From positions 4,970,946-5,034,945 of the forward strand of contig CM068325.1 in NCBI GenBank assembly GCA_034766995.1: DNA of 64,000 nt. Reading direction: 5' to 3'. Each line of letters begins with the position of its first letter. The stretch's first letter is position 1. Positions 10,785 to 22,979 of this stretch are shown one piece after another. Position numbers and translations under genes: made by a program. The notes below the pieces were generated by a model. The model saw only the letters and a program-made list of their open reading frames with translations, had not been told where the DNA came from and searched no databases. The stretch comes from Acanthacorydalis orientalis. Its lineage: Eukaryota; Arthropoda; Insecta; Megaloptera; Corydalidae.

Positions 10785-12700
10785 TCAGACCGGCGCGTGA
10801 CTCTTGCGGTGATCGTTCAGATTAGTCTTCCGACCGAACGACTTACCGCACACGTCGCACTCGTGCGCTTTCGTCGCCTTCTCCTTCGCGACGCTTTCGC
10901 AGCCGTGGTCTTTGCGATGCTGCTTCAAGCTCACCATCGACGCGAACGACTTCTTGCACGGGACGCAAGGGTACGCTTTCTCGGTCGCGTGCGTCGCTCG
11001 GTGCGTTCCGCGAGCCGACGTCGAATTGAAAGGGGCGCCGCAGACGTCGCAGTCGAACGATTTCTTCGCCTTCTTCTTCGCCTTCTCCTTCGCGACCTTT
11101 TCGCAGCCGTGGTCTCTGCGGTGCTGCTTCAAGCTCGCCATCGACGCGAACGACTTCTTGCACGAGACGCAACGGTACGTTTTTCCGGTCGCGTGCGTCG
11201 CTCGGTGCGTTCCGAGAGCAGACGTCGTCGCGAAAGATTCGCCGCAGACGTCGCACTCGTACGATTTCTTCGCCTTCTTCTTCGCCTTCTTCTTCGCCTT
11301 ATCCTTCGCGACCTTTTCGCCTGCGTGGGTTTTGCGGTGCTGTTTCAAGCTCGCCGTCGACGCGAACGATTTTTTGCACGGGACGCAACGGTACGTTTTT
11401 TCGGTCGCGTGCGTCGCTCGATGCGTTCCGAGATCCGACGTCGTCGCGAAACGTTCGCCGCAGACGTCGCACTCGAACGACTTCTTCGCCTTCTTCTTCG
11501 CGACGTTTCCGCAGCCGTGGTCTCTGCGATGCTGCTCCAAGCTCGCCGTCGACGCGAACGATTTCTTGCACGGGACGCAAGGGTACGCTTTCTCGGTCGC
11601 GTGCGCCGCTCGATGCGTTCCGCGATCCGACGCCGTCGCGAAACGTTCGCCGCAGACGTCGCACTCGAACGGTTTCTTCGCGACGTTTCCGCAGCCCGTG
11701 TGTCCGCGATGCTGGTTCAAGTTCGACGACGACGCGAACGATTTCTTGCACGGGACGCAAGGGTACGCTTTCTCGATCGCGTGCGCCGCTCGATGCGTTC
11801 CGAGATCCGACGCCGTCGCGAAACGTTCGCCGCAGACGTCGCACTCGAACGGTTCCGTGCCGGTGTGGATTTCGCGATGGACGTCGAGATCGAGTTCCAG
11901 CGTGAGAGACAGGTCGCACTCACGCGACGGGTCCGCTCGTCGGGCCGTGCCGCTTTCGCCCGATCGCATCACGGCTCCGACCCGCTTCAGGTACGTCTTC
12001 GTACCGCCGGTACGTTTCGATCCGGACGTTCCGGTCGTCTTCGACGGTCCGGCCTTCTTCGATACGTTCCGCGCGGGAGCGGCTTCGTTTTCATGAGCGT
12101 CGCTCTCGTTCGGCTTTTCTCGATCTGCGTCGACCGGCTCGTGCTTTATGTCGATCGACTCCTGCAGCGAATAATAGATTTTCAAATTCGCATGCGGTTC
12201 GTTCGCGGACGGAACGCCGGACGCGTCGGCGGCCTTCTCCTCCGGACGATCCGGTCCGTCCGGATCGGTCATCTGGAAATACCGGACCGCGCCGCCCTCG
12301 CGCGAGTCCTCGCGCTTCACCCGATCCGCGAGGCCGGGTCCTTTTACTTTCAACTGCGCGCCGTCGTGCATCTTTTTCAGGATCGATTCGGAGTCGATAC
12401 ATTTCTTTTGGAATAGGGTGAAGGTCTCGATGCTCGACGCGCACGAAGAGCAGATGTACGCGGACAATCCATCGTTTTCGGACACCTGGAACGAATTTGG
12501 TCATTCATCGGTCGGATAATGACGTTCGTATAAAGTGGTGAATGTTTTACCTGTAGACGAGCGCACTCCCTTAGTACTTTGGCGTACGTTTGTGCATTCG
12601 AACACGTCCCAGTGAATATATTTAACGTGTACTCGTGCTTGGAGATACAGCACCTACACACTTGATCCAAATTAGTATACATGCACGGACCCTTGTTCAT
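10785..12700 (-). CDS. ZAD-C2H2 zinc-finger protein with duplicated finger pairs
   Basis: Two exons, 12700-12551 and 12485-10785; 616 aa. Exon 1 (50 codons, phase 0) holds the first half of a ZAD, the insect zinc-finger-associated dimerisation domain (QVCRCCISKHEY). Exon 2 completes it (YICSSCASSIETF, KKCIDSESILKKM). A linker follows with SLQESIDIKHEPVD, whose IKHE fits a SUMO-acceptor consensus, then 11 C2H2 fingers. Ten fingers form five copies of a two-finger unit: an ECDVCGERFATASDLGTHR type followed by a CVPCKKSFAS type. A final ECDVCGKSFGRKTNLNDHR finger ends the array. The first repeat is preceded by a broken finger (CDLSLTLELDLDVHREIH) lacking its second cysteine. Linkers are Lys/Ala-rich (VAKKKAKK) instead of the usual TGEKP. 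Probably a nuclear DNA-binding regulator; targets unknown. An antisense open frame of 539 codons over this exon is a repeat shadow. Confidence 0.92.
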
Positions 12701-14330
12701 TTTTTTACAATGATCGATCGATTTACAACGAAAGACGATTATATATATATATATATGTATATAAAAACTAGTTTATGAAAACTAGTAAGAGGTTGTGTGA
12801 GATCATAAAACGATCAGTTATTCGATATAAAATTTAAAACTGATTATCTCTGAAACGATTATCTCAATTAGATTTCTTTACATTACTACTTGTGATGACA
12901 GCAGATTTGAATATCAGAAAGCCTTGATGACAACTTAATGCAGTGAATTTTTTCAATTCGAACGACGTTATCTGCCGACATAAATCGATAATAATTAAAT
13001 GTGGATAAAGTAAATACTCATTTCACTTATGAAAACGATGAATATTATGAATGCCTGTTCGAGTTTGTTGGAATATTTGGTATGTTTTTCGAGTTCTAAA
13101 CGTGGTTACCTTGTAATGATTACAATTTTCCCGCTTTGGACTCAGATAGGAAAACTGAGATGGGAGATCGTAAAAACGACGGGTACGAGAGAGCTAGTTA
13201 TACACTTGCAGAATATGCAATGGTTTCGAATTGGTCGTGACGTGTTTATATATTGGCACCTTGCGAAAAGTTTGCGATTAACTATAATGGCACAGGGAAT
13301 CTTGACACAAGTCGATGAGGAACTCTTCCGGTTTATAAAAAGATTTGAAACAGTCCTCGTTGTTGTTTTTTAAAAAAAATCTGACTCGTCCGTGACAGCG
13401 CGGGAAAATTTAAATCGCAATTTCTGTTCGATGGGGGGCAAGGATTCGATTTCAAAGTTCACAGGTGGATTCAGGACGGAAAAAAGGATAATTATATCGG
13501 TTCCCATCGGCTTCTTAGAGTTCCTAGTACTGTTCCGTATACCTTCGATTAAGTATACCTTAACCCTTTCGATAAGGCTTTTTATTTTCATGAATATCTT
13601 TATATATCTTCTCTAATGTCTAGGATAAAAGATACAGTCCTGGGAAGTTCGGTCCCGTTTATCGAGACAGCTTCGATTTCCAAGATATTGAATGTAAATC
13701 GATCGACTTTTCTTTTAAAATGGAGAAGACGTCAAAGAAGAGTAAGAAACACAGACTTCCGAATAAATAATTTATTACGTGAACTAATACATCGATTTCA
13801 ACTGTCGGATGAAACATTATAAAATGATTTTTGAATATATCGTACATGCTGTTTTTTCTGAAATGCCGATCGTGAAGGCGGTACGATCATCGGAACAGAC
13901 GGTTACGGAACGGTTTTCCGCTTCGGCGAACGTCGATAAGCGCGGGTATCAGCGACGGTTCGTGTCGATCGAACTAGATTACACGTTTATACGCTTCTAC
14001 ACGACACGGTAACTGTTTCCGTCATCGGATCGAAAGAGTCGATCGATATCGAAAAGCGACGCTCGAGCCACGTTCGAATCGTACCGGAGCGCTACCGTGC
14101 CGTCCGATCGATCTCGATCCGTATACGATTGATCGCCGCTTCGATCGTAGAGACGGACCGTCGACGATCGAACAGCACGGTCGAGCTTCACGACGGACGA
14201 TTTCACGGTCGAAACGATACGTCGAGGAAAGTCTACTTTCTGTTCCGATGACTGAACGTTTTCCCCGACTTACATCTTTCTTTCGAAAAGAAAAGAACTG
14301 AAAAAAAACTCATGCTATTTAATAACAAAA
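12701..14330. other. Spacer between ZAD genes with old repeats
   Basis: AT-rich spacer. A (TA)n run lies at 12740-12760. At about 13142-13190 a GAAAACTGAGATGGGAGATCG stretch with a following GAGAGAGC resembles the units at 30.4-31.1 kb and 52 kb. The right third (13870-14220) is richer in CG words and would be the downstream region of the second ZAD gene. Short open frames here show no recognisable protein. Confidence 0.5.
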
Positions 14331-16572
14331 TCAGTCGGTTCTCGTTGCGATCCGGTCCTCGGAATACGTTCGAGACGAGCGATCGTCTTTACGCTGAAAC
14401 ATTAAACGCTTATGTTTCGATGTTCGTGCGATAACGACGAAAAGAAAACGACTAACGCGCGTCAACACGGACGCTAAGGTCTCTGACGCGAACGCGTCAC
14501 GATCTGTGCGTCGTGCGAACAGATCTCGTTCGGGACGATCGACCGCGTGCGAACGGTCTCCCGAACGGATCCGAACGACTCGTCGCGTCCTAGGTTCCCT
14601 CGACGCGTCTCTAGATCGGTTTCCCGACCGCTTAACTTTTCGTACGCGCGCGGCCGTCTTACCTGCGTGTATCCTCCGGTGCTCCTTGAGGCTCGACTTC
14701 GCCGTGAAACTCTTCGTGCATTTGTCGCACGCGAACGGTCTGCCGCCCAGGTGACTCCTCCGGTGCGCTTCGAGTGACGATTTGAGCGCGAACGCCTCGT
14801 CGCAGACGTCGCACCGGACCAGACTCTCGCCGGTGTGGATACGTCGGTGCGTCCTGAGACTCCTCCTCCGCGTGAACGACTTGTCGCAGAGGTCGCACGC
14901 GAACGGTTTCTCGCCGGTGTGGGTCCGTACGTGCTTCTCGAGGTTCGTCTTCAGAGTGAAAGTCTTCTCGCACGCGTCGCAAGAGAACGGCTTCTCGCCG
15001 GTATGAGTCCTCCGGTGTACGTCGAGTGAATACTTCTGCGAGAAGGTCTTCTCGCACAGTTCGCACACGAACGGCCTCTCGCCGGTGTGCGTCCGTCTGT
15101 GCGCTTCGATGCTCCTCTTCCTCCTGAACGATTTATCGCAGAGGTCGCACGAGAACGGCCTCTCGCCCGTGTGGATTCGTCTGTGGATGTCGAGATAGAA
15201 TTTCTGTAAGAACGACTTGTCGCACACGTCGCATTTGTACCACGACTTTTTCCGTTCGGCCGGCGTCTTCTTCGGCTTCTTTTTCGATCTTTTCGGTTTT
15301 TTCTCGTCCGCGCCGATCGCGTTCGGTTTCGGATTTATCGGATCGGTTTCGGATTCGGTACCGTTTTTCCCCGAGTCGAAATTCAAATATTCTTCGTCCA
15401 GATACATAGAATTTTCCAACAGCGTGCCCTGATTATCGGGATCGAACCTATCTATGAACGTGTCGAGATCGATAGGGTTTTCGTTTAAGATATCCTCTAC
15501 GTCGATTTCGTCCAACCCCCTGAAGTCTTGAAACGTATTACACTCGGCGGTCTTCTGTAAATCGTTAAAACCTAACTCCGGCCCGTCACACGCATCGATC
15601 CAGCCTTGTTTTAAATCGATCGAGTCCTGCAGCGTATGAAACGCTTGCAGGTTCTTCTCAGCGTCGCTTTCGAACAATTCGAAACTGTCTATTTCCAAAT
15701 CGTCCTGGCACGAGTCGGCGACGAGCGCGTCTTCGAGTTCTTTTTCCACGTCGGCCAGGAGCTCTATATGAAAGTTCTGATCCGATACGTCTTCGTTCAA
15801 GATCGTATTTTCTAGCGCCGACTCGTTGAAGAAATGCGCTTGGTTCAGCTCCGTCTGTATCTGTTTTATGTTTTTGAACATCTGTTTTAAAATATATTCG
15901 GATTCGATACATTTTTTTCTAAAAATCATAAAAGATTCCAAACTAGAAGCACAGCCGTGACAGACAGACGAAGGCAATCCGTCGTCTCTGAGGACCTGAA
16001 ACAGGCGGACGTCAGTCGACCGGATGAGATTTTAATTAGATCGCTTCGATCGATATCTATAACCGAATCGGACATTCGTCGTCGTAAACACGTACACGCT
16101 GTGTGTATCGAGTGACTCGTGTCGAACGTGGCGAACCGTTTATAAAAATTCAGAAAAGAGGTTTGAATGCGAAGGACAATATTTCATGTCACGACCGATA
16201 GACTGAAAACGAATAGATTTGATTCTTCCGCCTATACTTAAAGTATCAATACGTACTGTTTTTATTCATTATTAAAACGAACGTTCGATGAATCTGTATC
16301 GAGAAGATTCGAGTCGTTCGATACGAGAAATAAATACCTACAAACGTGTACGTGTCATTGTTTACTAAGATTGTATTCTTGTTTTCAGAAAACGCTCGCA
16401 GTATCGATCGAATACTCGTTACCTGCAACGAAGCGCACTCCATTAAAACTTCACAGTATGTTTGTGCGTTCGAGCACGTCCCTGTGAAGATGTCGATCAC
16501 GAAATCGTGCTCTGACGCGCAACAGCGACAGAAACGATCCAAATTGATCGTCACGCATATAGTTTCAGTCAT
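14331..16572 (-). CDS. ZAD-C2H2 zinc-finger protein, seven fingers
   Basis: Two main exons, 16572-16423 and 15995-14331; 604 aa if read through to the last in-frame stop. The ZAD is split after codon 50 (FCRCCASEHDF in exon 1; VCHGCASSLESF, FRKKCIESEYILKQMF in exon 2). An acidic linker follows with LQDSIDLK, shared with the gene on the left. A basic KKPKRSKKKPKK patch precedes seven canonical C2H2 fingers with TGERPF/TGEKPF linkers (YKCDVCDKSFLQKFYLDIHR to FACDKCTKSFTAKSSLKEHR). The 105-residue tail after finger 7 is Arg-rich and looks untranslated. A perfect donor (GTAAGA at 14662) lies straight after the last finger, and an acceptor (TTTAATGTTTCAG) ends at 14394. Splicing there gives a stop two codons later (HAA-stop at 14389-14391), a product of about 496 aa, which I think is the likelier mature form. 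Nuclear DNA-binding regulator, targets unknown. Confidence 0.92.
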
Positions 16573-17515
16573 TGTTGCATTTATAGATCGGTTCTAATTA
16601 TCGGACTAAATGTAATTACATTACAGCGAGTGAGGTTATGTCCGACAACGATTCCAGCTGATTAAAAAAACAGGTGCTCGTCTATTAATAGACAATCAAT
16701 ACATCTTTTCAACTAATCGCGGGTTCACAGGTAGATGATTATCTGATAAAATAAATGATTTATCTTTATTCTATGCAAGCGGAATTTCTATAATCATTTC
16801 TATAAAATTAGTTTCAAGACGGACGTTTCTGCTTTTGTTTTCTAAACATGTATATTTTAAATAGTAAAAAAACAAATTGTTCGGTATAAGAAGATTCATT
16901 TATAATATAGTAAATAATTAAAGTGATTGAATAAAATTCCTTTTGCAATATATGACGAGACCGGTCAGTACACGTGCTATACGTCACGTAAGCTGTCAGT
17001 CAGTTATTTGAATGTCCCGCGTAAACGTCGTCATAGGCGATCAAATACCACGTCACAACGTACAATCGAGTGAATTTATCTATGTATATAATAAATTAGA
17101 GCTGCATTTTGCACATGATCCTGTTTAATGAATGACAGATTTCATCTATTGTATACATAATCATCATATCACGTTTTTAGTCGTAAATTATTCATATATT
17201 CCGCGCGAACATCGCTATTTTGTTTGTACGTACGTCACTGTCACACCAAACTATAGTCCTTTAGACTATGTACATCTTTTTTAATATTCTAAGGTTAGAG
17301 GTGTCACTGCTAAAATAGTATTCGTGTAACAGGTTATCCCTGGTAAAGGCCGTCCAGAACAAAGTGGCAAGCGGAACGCGTGTCTGGGAATAAAGTACTG
17401 TCGATATTCTTGCACTCTTAGACCATGTAATATATTTTACATTCTCTAGGACTTGAGTCGATGTACGTAACCTCTTTTCAGTTTGATTCGAACTTATCGT
17501 TAAAATCGAGTCCAA
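16573..17515. other. Bidirectional spacer between divergent ZAD genes
   Basis: About 940 bp between the start codons of the minus- and plus-strand ZAD genes, so both promoters should lie here. AGGTTATGT occurs at 16633-16641, about 60 bp upstream of the minus-strand gene. No TATA box stands out. Mostly AT-rich; no coding frame of interest. Confidence 0.45.
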
Positions 17516-19707
17516 ATGAATGAAACGACCGATTTTCGCTGTAAAATAAATCATTTGTGTCGTTGTTGTGTCACGCAACATCACTATACAGTCGATATTT
17601 TCAATGAAATCTGTTCTAATTCGCAAACGTACAGAGAAGTCCTAATGGAATGCGCTTCGGTACAAGTACGTTACTAAGTAGACAATAAACATTGCATTAA
17701 ATGAGTCTTATTAAACGCAATCGGCGATTTTTCAAACTCGTCGATTCTATTCGTTCCCTTATATGTATTATATGCTTATTCCGCAAGGATCACCCATCGT
17801 AATATAACGATTAATTTCAGATTTTCGAGAAGGATGGATTACCGTCATTCATTTGTCAGGAATGCTCCTTGTATTTAGAATCTTTTACTTTATTCCGTAG
17901 AAAGTGCGTCGAATCCGAATCGATCTTAAAGGAAATGTCCGGCAGTAAACGAGAAAATACGAACTTAGCGCACGGTTTCGATCGATTCGGCCGAGAAAGT
18001 ATAATTTGCTACGACGGTAGATCCGACGTCGGTTTCAAAACCGATTATCTAGACAGAACAGAGAGCGTCGAGTGTAAAAACGAATACGAAACTAAAGAAA
18101 TAAGCACCGAACACGAACGAGTCAACGAGTTCGGTCCGTACGTGAACGCTCTCGACGATGCGGCACGTAGCCCGAACGTTACGGAACCGGATCGGTATCG
18201 TAGAGGCGGGGGGACACGAAGAGATCTGGAAACGGACGATACGAGTCATGAAAGATCGATCGGTTCGGATCGTATTAAAGTCGAGAAAGAATCGAGCGAG
18301 AACGAACACGATTCAGATGGAGACGCTCGAACCGATCGGACTCGCATCTATATTAAAGAAGAACGGCCCGACGTCTGTTTACGGAAAGACGAAGAAGAAT
18401 TCGGGACGGAATCGATGAATTCGGGAGTGAACACCGGTGATGCAAACGAACGGTATTTGGATTTAAATGAAAGTAAATTTATATGTGTCGACGATGAATT
18501 AAATTTTTTAAAATGTGAAATATGTGAAAAAACGTGTAGTTCAAAACAGGATTTGGAAGAACACATAAAGGTGTGTCGTCCGGTCGCGTATACGATTAAC
18601 GACTGTGGGAAAGTCAGAAAAAAAACGAAAGAAATCGCCGATCCCGTTCAAAAGAAGAAACCGTATAAATGCGACGAGTGCGGTAAGTCGTTTCCGACGA
18701 AATCGTCGTTTCACACGCACGAACAGGTCCATCGGAAGCCTTTCGCTTGCGAGTCGTGCGACAGGTCTTTTTCGACGAAGAAAGGTCTCAGATTTCATCA
18801 CATGGACCACACCGGCGAGAGACCGTTTCCTTGCGGTCTGTGCAACAGATCGTTCAAAATGAAATCGGTCCACGACGAACATCAGAAAGTCCATACGGGC
18901 GAAAAACCTTTCCCGTGCGGTTACTGCGACAAGTCGTTCACCCGTAAGAGCAAACTCGAAGTGCACGAACGGGACCACACGGGCGAAAAACCGTACGGCT
19001 GTCACCTGTGCGATACGTTTTTCTCACGGAAAACGCACCTCGACGCCCACGTCAGGATACACACCGGCGAAAGACCGTTCACTTGCGAGATATGCGACAA
19101 GTCTTTCAGTACGAAACACATCCTTTCGGACCACAAGACGCTCCACTCCGGCGTCAAGCCGTTCGGGTGCGACATCTGCGATAGATCTTACTCGACGAAA
19201 TCCGCTTTCAGGAAACACCGAAGGACTCACGTCGTCCGGTACCCGTGCGACCTGTGCGGTAAGCCGTTCACGCGGAGGTCTACGCTCGCCGTCCATAAGA
19301 AAACCCACACGAGCGAAAAGTCGTACGAGTGCAACGTGTGCGACAAGTCGTTCCGTCATAAATACACTCTCGTGATGCACGAGAGGGTGCACGTAGACGG
19401 GAAGCCGTTCGGGTGCGACGTCTGCGACAAAGCGTTCAGGCAGAAAAGCACGCTCGACATACACCGTCGGATACACACCGGCGAGAAACTGTTCCCGTGC
19501 GACTTCTGCGAGAAGACGTTCACGCAGAGGCAGACGCTCGTCGCGCATCGGCGTACGCACACGGGCGAGAAACCGTTTACGTGCTCGCTGTGCGACAGGA
19601 GCTTCTCGCAGAAGTCGCAGATCAGGACGCACAAGATGAAAGTACACTTCAAGGGGACGCCGAGCGAGCAGGTGTCGGAACCGGTCGAAGAGTGGATTCT
19701 GAGCTAA
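17516..19707 (+). CDS. ZAD-C2H2 zinc-finger protein, twelve fingers
   Basis: Two exons, 17516-17665 and 17821-19707; 678 aa. Exon 1 is 50 codons, ends in phase 0 at GTACGT, and carries the first half of the ZAD (LCRCCVTQHHYTVDIF). Exon 2 completes it (FICQECSLYLESF, RRKCVESESILKEM). The acidic linker (about residues 95-240) contains IKVE and IKEE, both SUMO-like. A degenerate finger (CEICEKTCSSKQDLEEH, with a C in the last position) is followed by 12 C2H2 fingers from YKCDECGKSFPTKSSFHTH to FTCSLCDRSFSQKSQIRTH, mostly with TGEKP-type linkers. Nuclear DNA-binding regulator by family. It lies head-to-head with the previous ZAD gene. Same first-exon length and intron position as the other two, so the three are a local gene family, now well diverged. 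Confidence 0.94.
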
Positions 19708-20472
19708 CGAAAGCGATCGCGACCTTTTTCGTTTTTTTTATTACATTTTAATTCAGTTTAAATATCATTATAATTCTCTTTTTTATTCTACATATGTGCT
19801 GTTATGAGAATGTTTTCTAGATATGAGTACATTTATAACTGTTTTTTCAAAGAAGAAACGCACCGTTGTGTTTTGAAAAAGTAAGCGTTTACATGAAAAA
19901 GTTATAAATATTAAATAAATATGTAATAAAATTATATTAGAAATAAGTATGTAGGTTATAATAAAACATTTTGACGTCTTGCGGACTGTCTACGTTTGCC
20001 AATAAATGTCTACTAGAACATCTGATTGTAGAGGACAGCCTTATAGATTTTCATTATTAAATATAGTTTCATCCTTTCTTAATGTATCGGCTGTGTAGAT
20101 ACAAATACTGATTCAAATTGTTTATTTAGTAAACAGAACAAGACAGTTGATTCTCGTTCGTTAATTATTGAGAATCTCTGGTTTGTACCTTAAGAAAAAC
20201 TATTGCATTAATACGATATAATGTTATTTAAAATCGATGACCGAGTTACCGGAACGTAAATTTAAGCAATAAACATTCGTAATATATAAAAAAGGATCGA
20301 ATGCTGTGAATAAATTTTCTTATTGCAAGGTTTTACAGCCGATTGGCATATTGAAGGTTATGACTGTTCAGCTGTAAGAGGGACGATTATTCAGTTATAC
20401 AAGTAATCTGTATTGGGATATAGAATAAAAGTGACCGAAAAACTCCGAAATTGATTAAATAAGCCTCTGGTG
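19708..20472. other. Spacer between third ZAD gene and NAE1
   Basis: AT-rich. AATAAA at 19925-19930 would serve the ZAD gene on the left. GGTTATG occurs at 20356, about 115 bp before the NAE1 start codon, and may belong to the NAE1 promoter. No coding frame seen. Confidence 0.5.
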
Positions 20473-22636
20473 ATGTCGACGCCGTCTCCTAAATCGCCAG
20501 AGCCGTCCGAAAGGAGTAAAAAGTATGACCGACAATTGAGGTAAGGTTTTTTCTTATTACATATACCAGAGAGTTCGACACACAAAAACCATTTAAAAAA
20601 TCGTAGGTTGTGGGGTGATCACGGCCAGAGTAAACTCGAACAAGCGAAAGTATGTCTGATCAACGCGACAGCCCTCGGTACTGAAATACTCAAGTCGTTA
20701 GTGTTACCCGGTATCGGCGCGTTCACGATCGTCGATGGCAACGTCGTGACCGAAGAAGATGTCGGAACCAAGTACGTTTTGCCGGTGACGTTCGAACGAG
20801 GACGCTTTAATTTTCGGTACCAGTTTCTTTTTAGAGGTCGAAAACATCGGCGAGTCCAGAGCGCGCGCCGCGACGAGACTGTTGCTCGAATTGAATCCGG
20901 ATGTCCGTGGAGATTATATCGACGGCGGCCTCGATGAGATTCTTAAAGATAACCCGGATTTTTTCGCGTCGTTCAGTATCGTGATCGCGACGGTCATACC
21001 GGAAAAGTAAGATAAACGGTATAGCCCGAAAACAAATCGCTCTCACGTTCCTCCGTACAGGTATTTGATTTCGCTTTCGAAAACGCTATGGGACATGGAC
21101 GTTCCGTTGATCGTATGTCGCTGCGTCGGATTCCAAGGATACCTGCGGATACAGTTCCGCGAGCATACGATCGTCGAAACTCATCCCGACAACGAGGTAC
21201 GTTTACGTATCCGGTCCGTGTTCTTTTTCTAAACCGTTCGCGATCGATAAACGGTGAAATCGGTAGGTTTTCGATCTCCGGCTCGACAGACCGTTCCCGG
21301 CGCTTCTCGAACATTTGAACGGGATCGATTTGGATTCGATGGATCTGAAAGAGCACAGCCACACTCCGTATCTCGTCGTCTTGTACAAATATCTCGAGAA
21401 GTGGAAGAAGGCGACCGGCAAATCGTGGCCGGACGGTCATTCCGATAAATCGGAACTGAAAGAAATGATACGTAGAGGTACGGTTTCTCGTCGTACGCGA
21501 AGGATTCTTCTAACGGCGTTTCCGGTTTAGGGATACGGATCGACGAGAACGGAGTACCGATCGACGAGGAGAATTTCGAGGAAGCGATCAAAGGTGTCAA
21601 TTCGTGTTCGTCTCTTACGAAAATACCCCCCGACGTCCAGAACGTATTCGGCGACGACAGTTGCGTGAATCTCACGCGAAAGAGCGAACCGTTTTGGATA
21701 ATGGTCCGTGCGTTGAAGGATTTCGTCGAGAACGAGGGAGAAGGATGTTTACCGATCAGCGGCGCGCTTCCGGACATGACGGCCGACACGAACAGTTATA
21801 TCGCTCTGCAGCGGTTGTGAGTATCGTTATCGTTTTATAAGAGATCGAACGTGACGTCGGCGTGCGAATCGGTTCTCAGATATCATCGTCAGGCGTCGAG
21901 CTGTGCGGATATCGTCCACAGGAAAGTTCATCGACTCTTACACGAGCTGGGTCATCCGATCGACCTGATCGACGAACGGGAAACGCACATCTTGTGCAAA
22001 CATTCGAGGCAGCTTCGCGTGATGAGAGGTTCGAAGATCGCCGACGAATACTCGACGATCCCTAGCTCGAGCACGTGCAGTTATATCGGTAAGAGATGCG
22101 AAAGAAAACGACCGACGATTTGTTTTCTATAAACCGGTTCTGTCGTTTCAGCGAATCATCTAGAAAATCCCGATAACATGATAGTGAATTACATAATGTT
22201 ACGCGGTTTAGAACGGTTCTTCACCGAACATTCGACGTATCCGGGAGAATTGGACGACCAGGTCGAACCGGACATCGTTAAACTGAAGGTCGCGTCGACG
22301 TCTCGCACGAGACTTCGACTTCTATTGATTCGCGTTTCTGTACAGGCTTGCGTGTCTAAACTTCTGAACGAATGGGGTTGCCCTCCGTTATCGAAAGACG
22401 ACTTCGTCCACGAGATGTGCAGGTACGGCGGCGCGGAGTTACATTCGGTGTCGGCGTTCCTCGGTCAGTAGTTCGAGCGTTCGTGTAGGATACGCATCGT
22501 ACTCACACGGAATTCATTTTCAGCCGGGTGCGTCGCTCACGAAGCGATCAAGTTCATTACCGGGCAGTACAAGCCCGTCGACAATACTCTGATTTTCGAC
22601 GCGATCACATCGAATACAGCCACGTACACGTTCTGA
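20473..22636 (+). CDS. Nae1: NEDD8-activating enzyme E1 regulatory subunit (APP-BP1)
   Basis: Ten exons: 20473-20540, 20607-20771, 20824-21006, 21061-21196, 21267-21477, 21531-21816, 21880-22088, 22152-22288, 22346-22463, 22524-22636; 541 aa, against about 530-540 in the family. NAE1 pairs with UBA3 to adenylate NEDD8 and load it on to UBC12, which switches on cullin-RING ligases. The N-terminus has [15 protein letters not shown], the shared E1 start, then the Rossmann part ([33 protein letters not shown]). Later landmarks are [35 protein letters not shown] and [16 protein letters not shown]. The end is [20 protein letters not shown] followed by [16 protein letters not shown], diagnostic of APP-BP1. 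As expected for this subunit, there is no catalytic cysteine domain. The donor after exon 8 (GTCGCG at 22289) is non-consensus but required by the frame. Confidence 0.97.
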
Positions 22637-22708
22637 ATATTCTACGCACGTACGAGTCGGTCGCTTCGATTTTGTAAGTTTTGAGGTTGTATTAGTTTCT
22701 AAACGTTC

Positions 22709-22714
22709 AATAAA
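22709..22714 (+). terminator. Polyadenylation signal of NAE1
   Basis: AATAAA 73 bp after the NAE1 stop codon, within TTCAATAAATTAAAT. Canonical sequence and spacing. Confidence 0.75.
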
Positions 22715-22979
22715 TTAAATCGAGGTAACTCGCTGTGAATCGTTTCATCTCGAGCATCGGCTCGAAATCCTTCCCCTCGTTTTTTAACAGAATCGAGATA
22801 AGGCGATGAAATTTTAGGAAATAGGAGAAACATCACAGAATCGACATTCGTCGGTCCGCCGGCGCAACGTTCCGTTTCCGATCACGCTTCGAATTCGAAT
22901 TCATACGATAAAACACGCGTGCTCTCTCGTTCTGAAATTCGAAAGGAAATAATCGATTTCTCCCGTTTTCGCTAGATTT

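Noticed and set aside
10797..12416. 539-codon open frame on the plus strand opposite the first ZAD gene
   Set aside because: It mirrors the repeated zinc-finger exon. Its Arg/Leu-rich sequence repeats in step with the fingers and has no start context or splice support.
13029..13373. 114-codon plus-strand frame between ZAD genes
   Set aside because: Overlaps a diverged copy of the 30/52-kb repeat family and matches no known protein.
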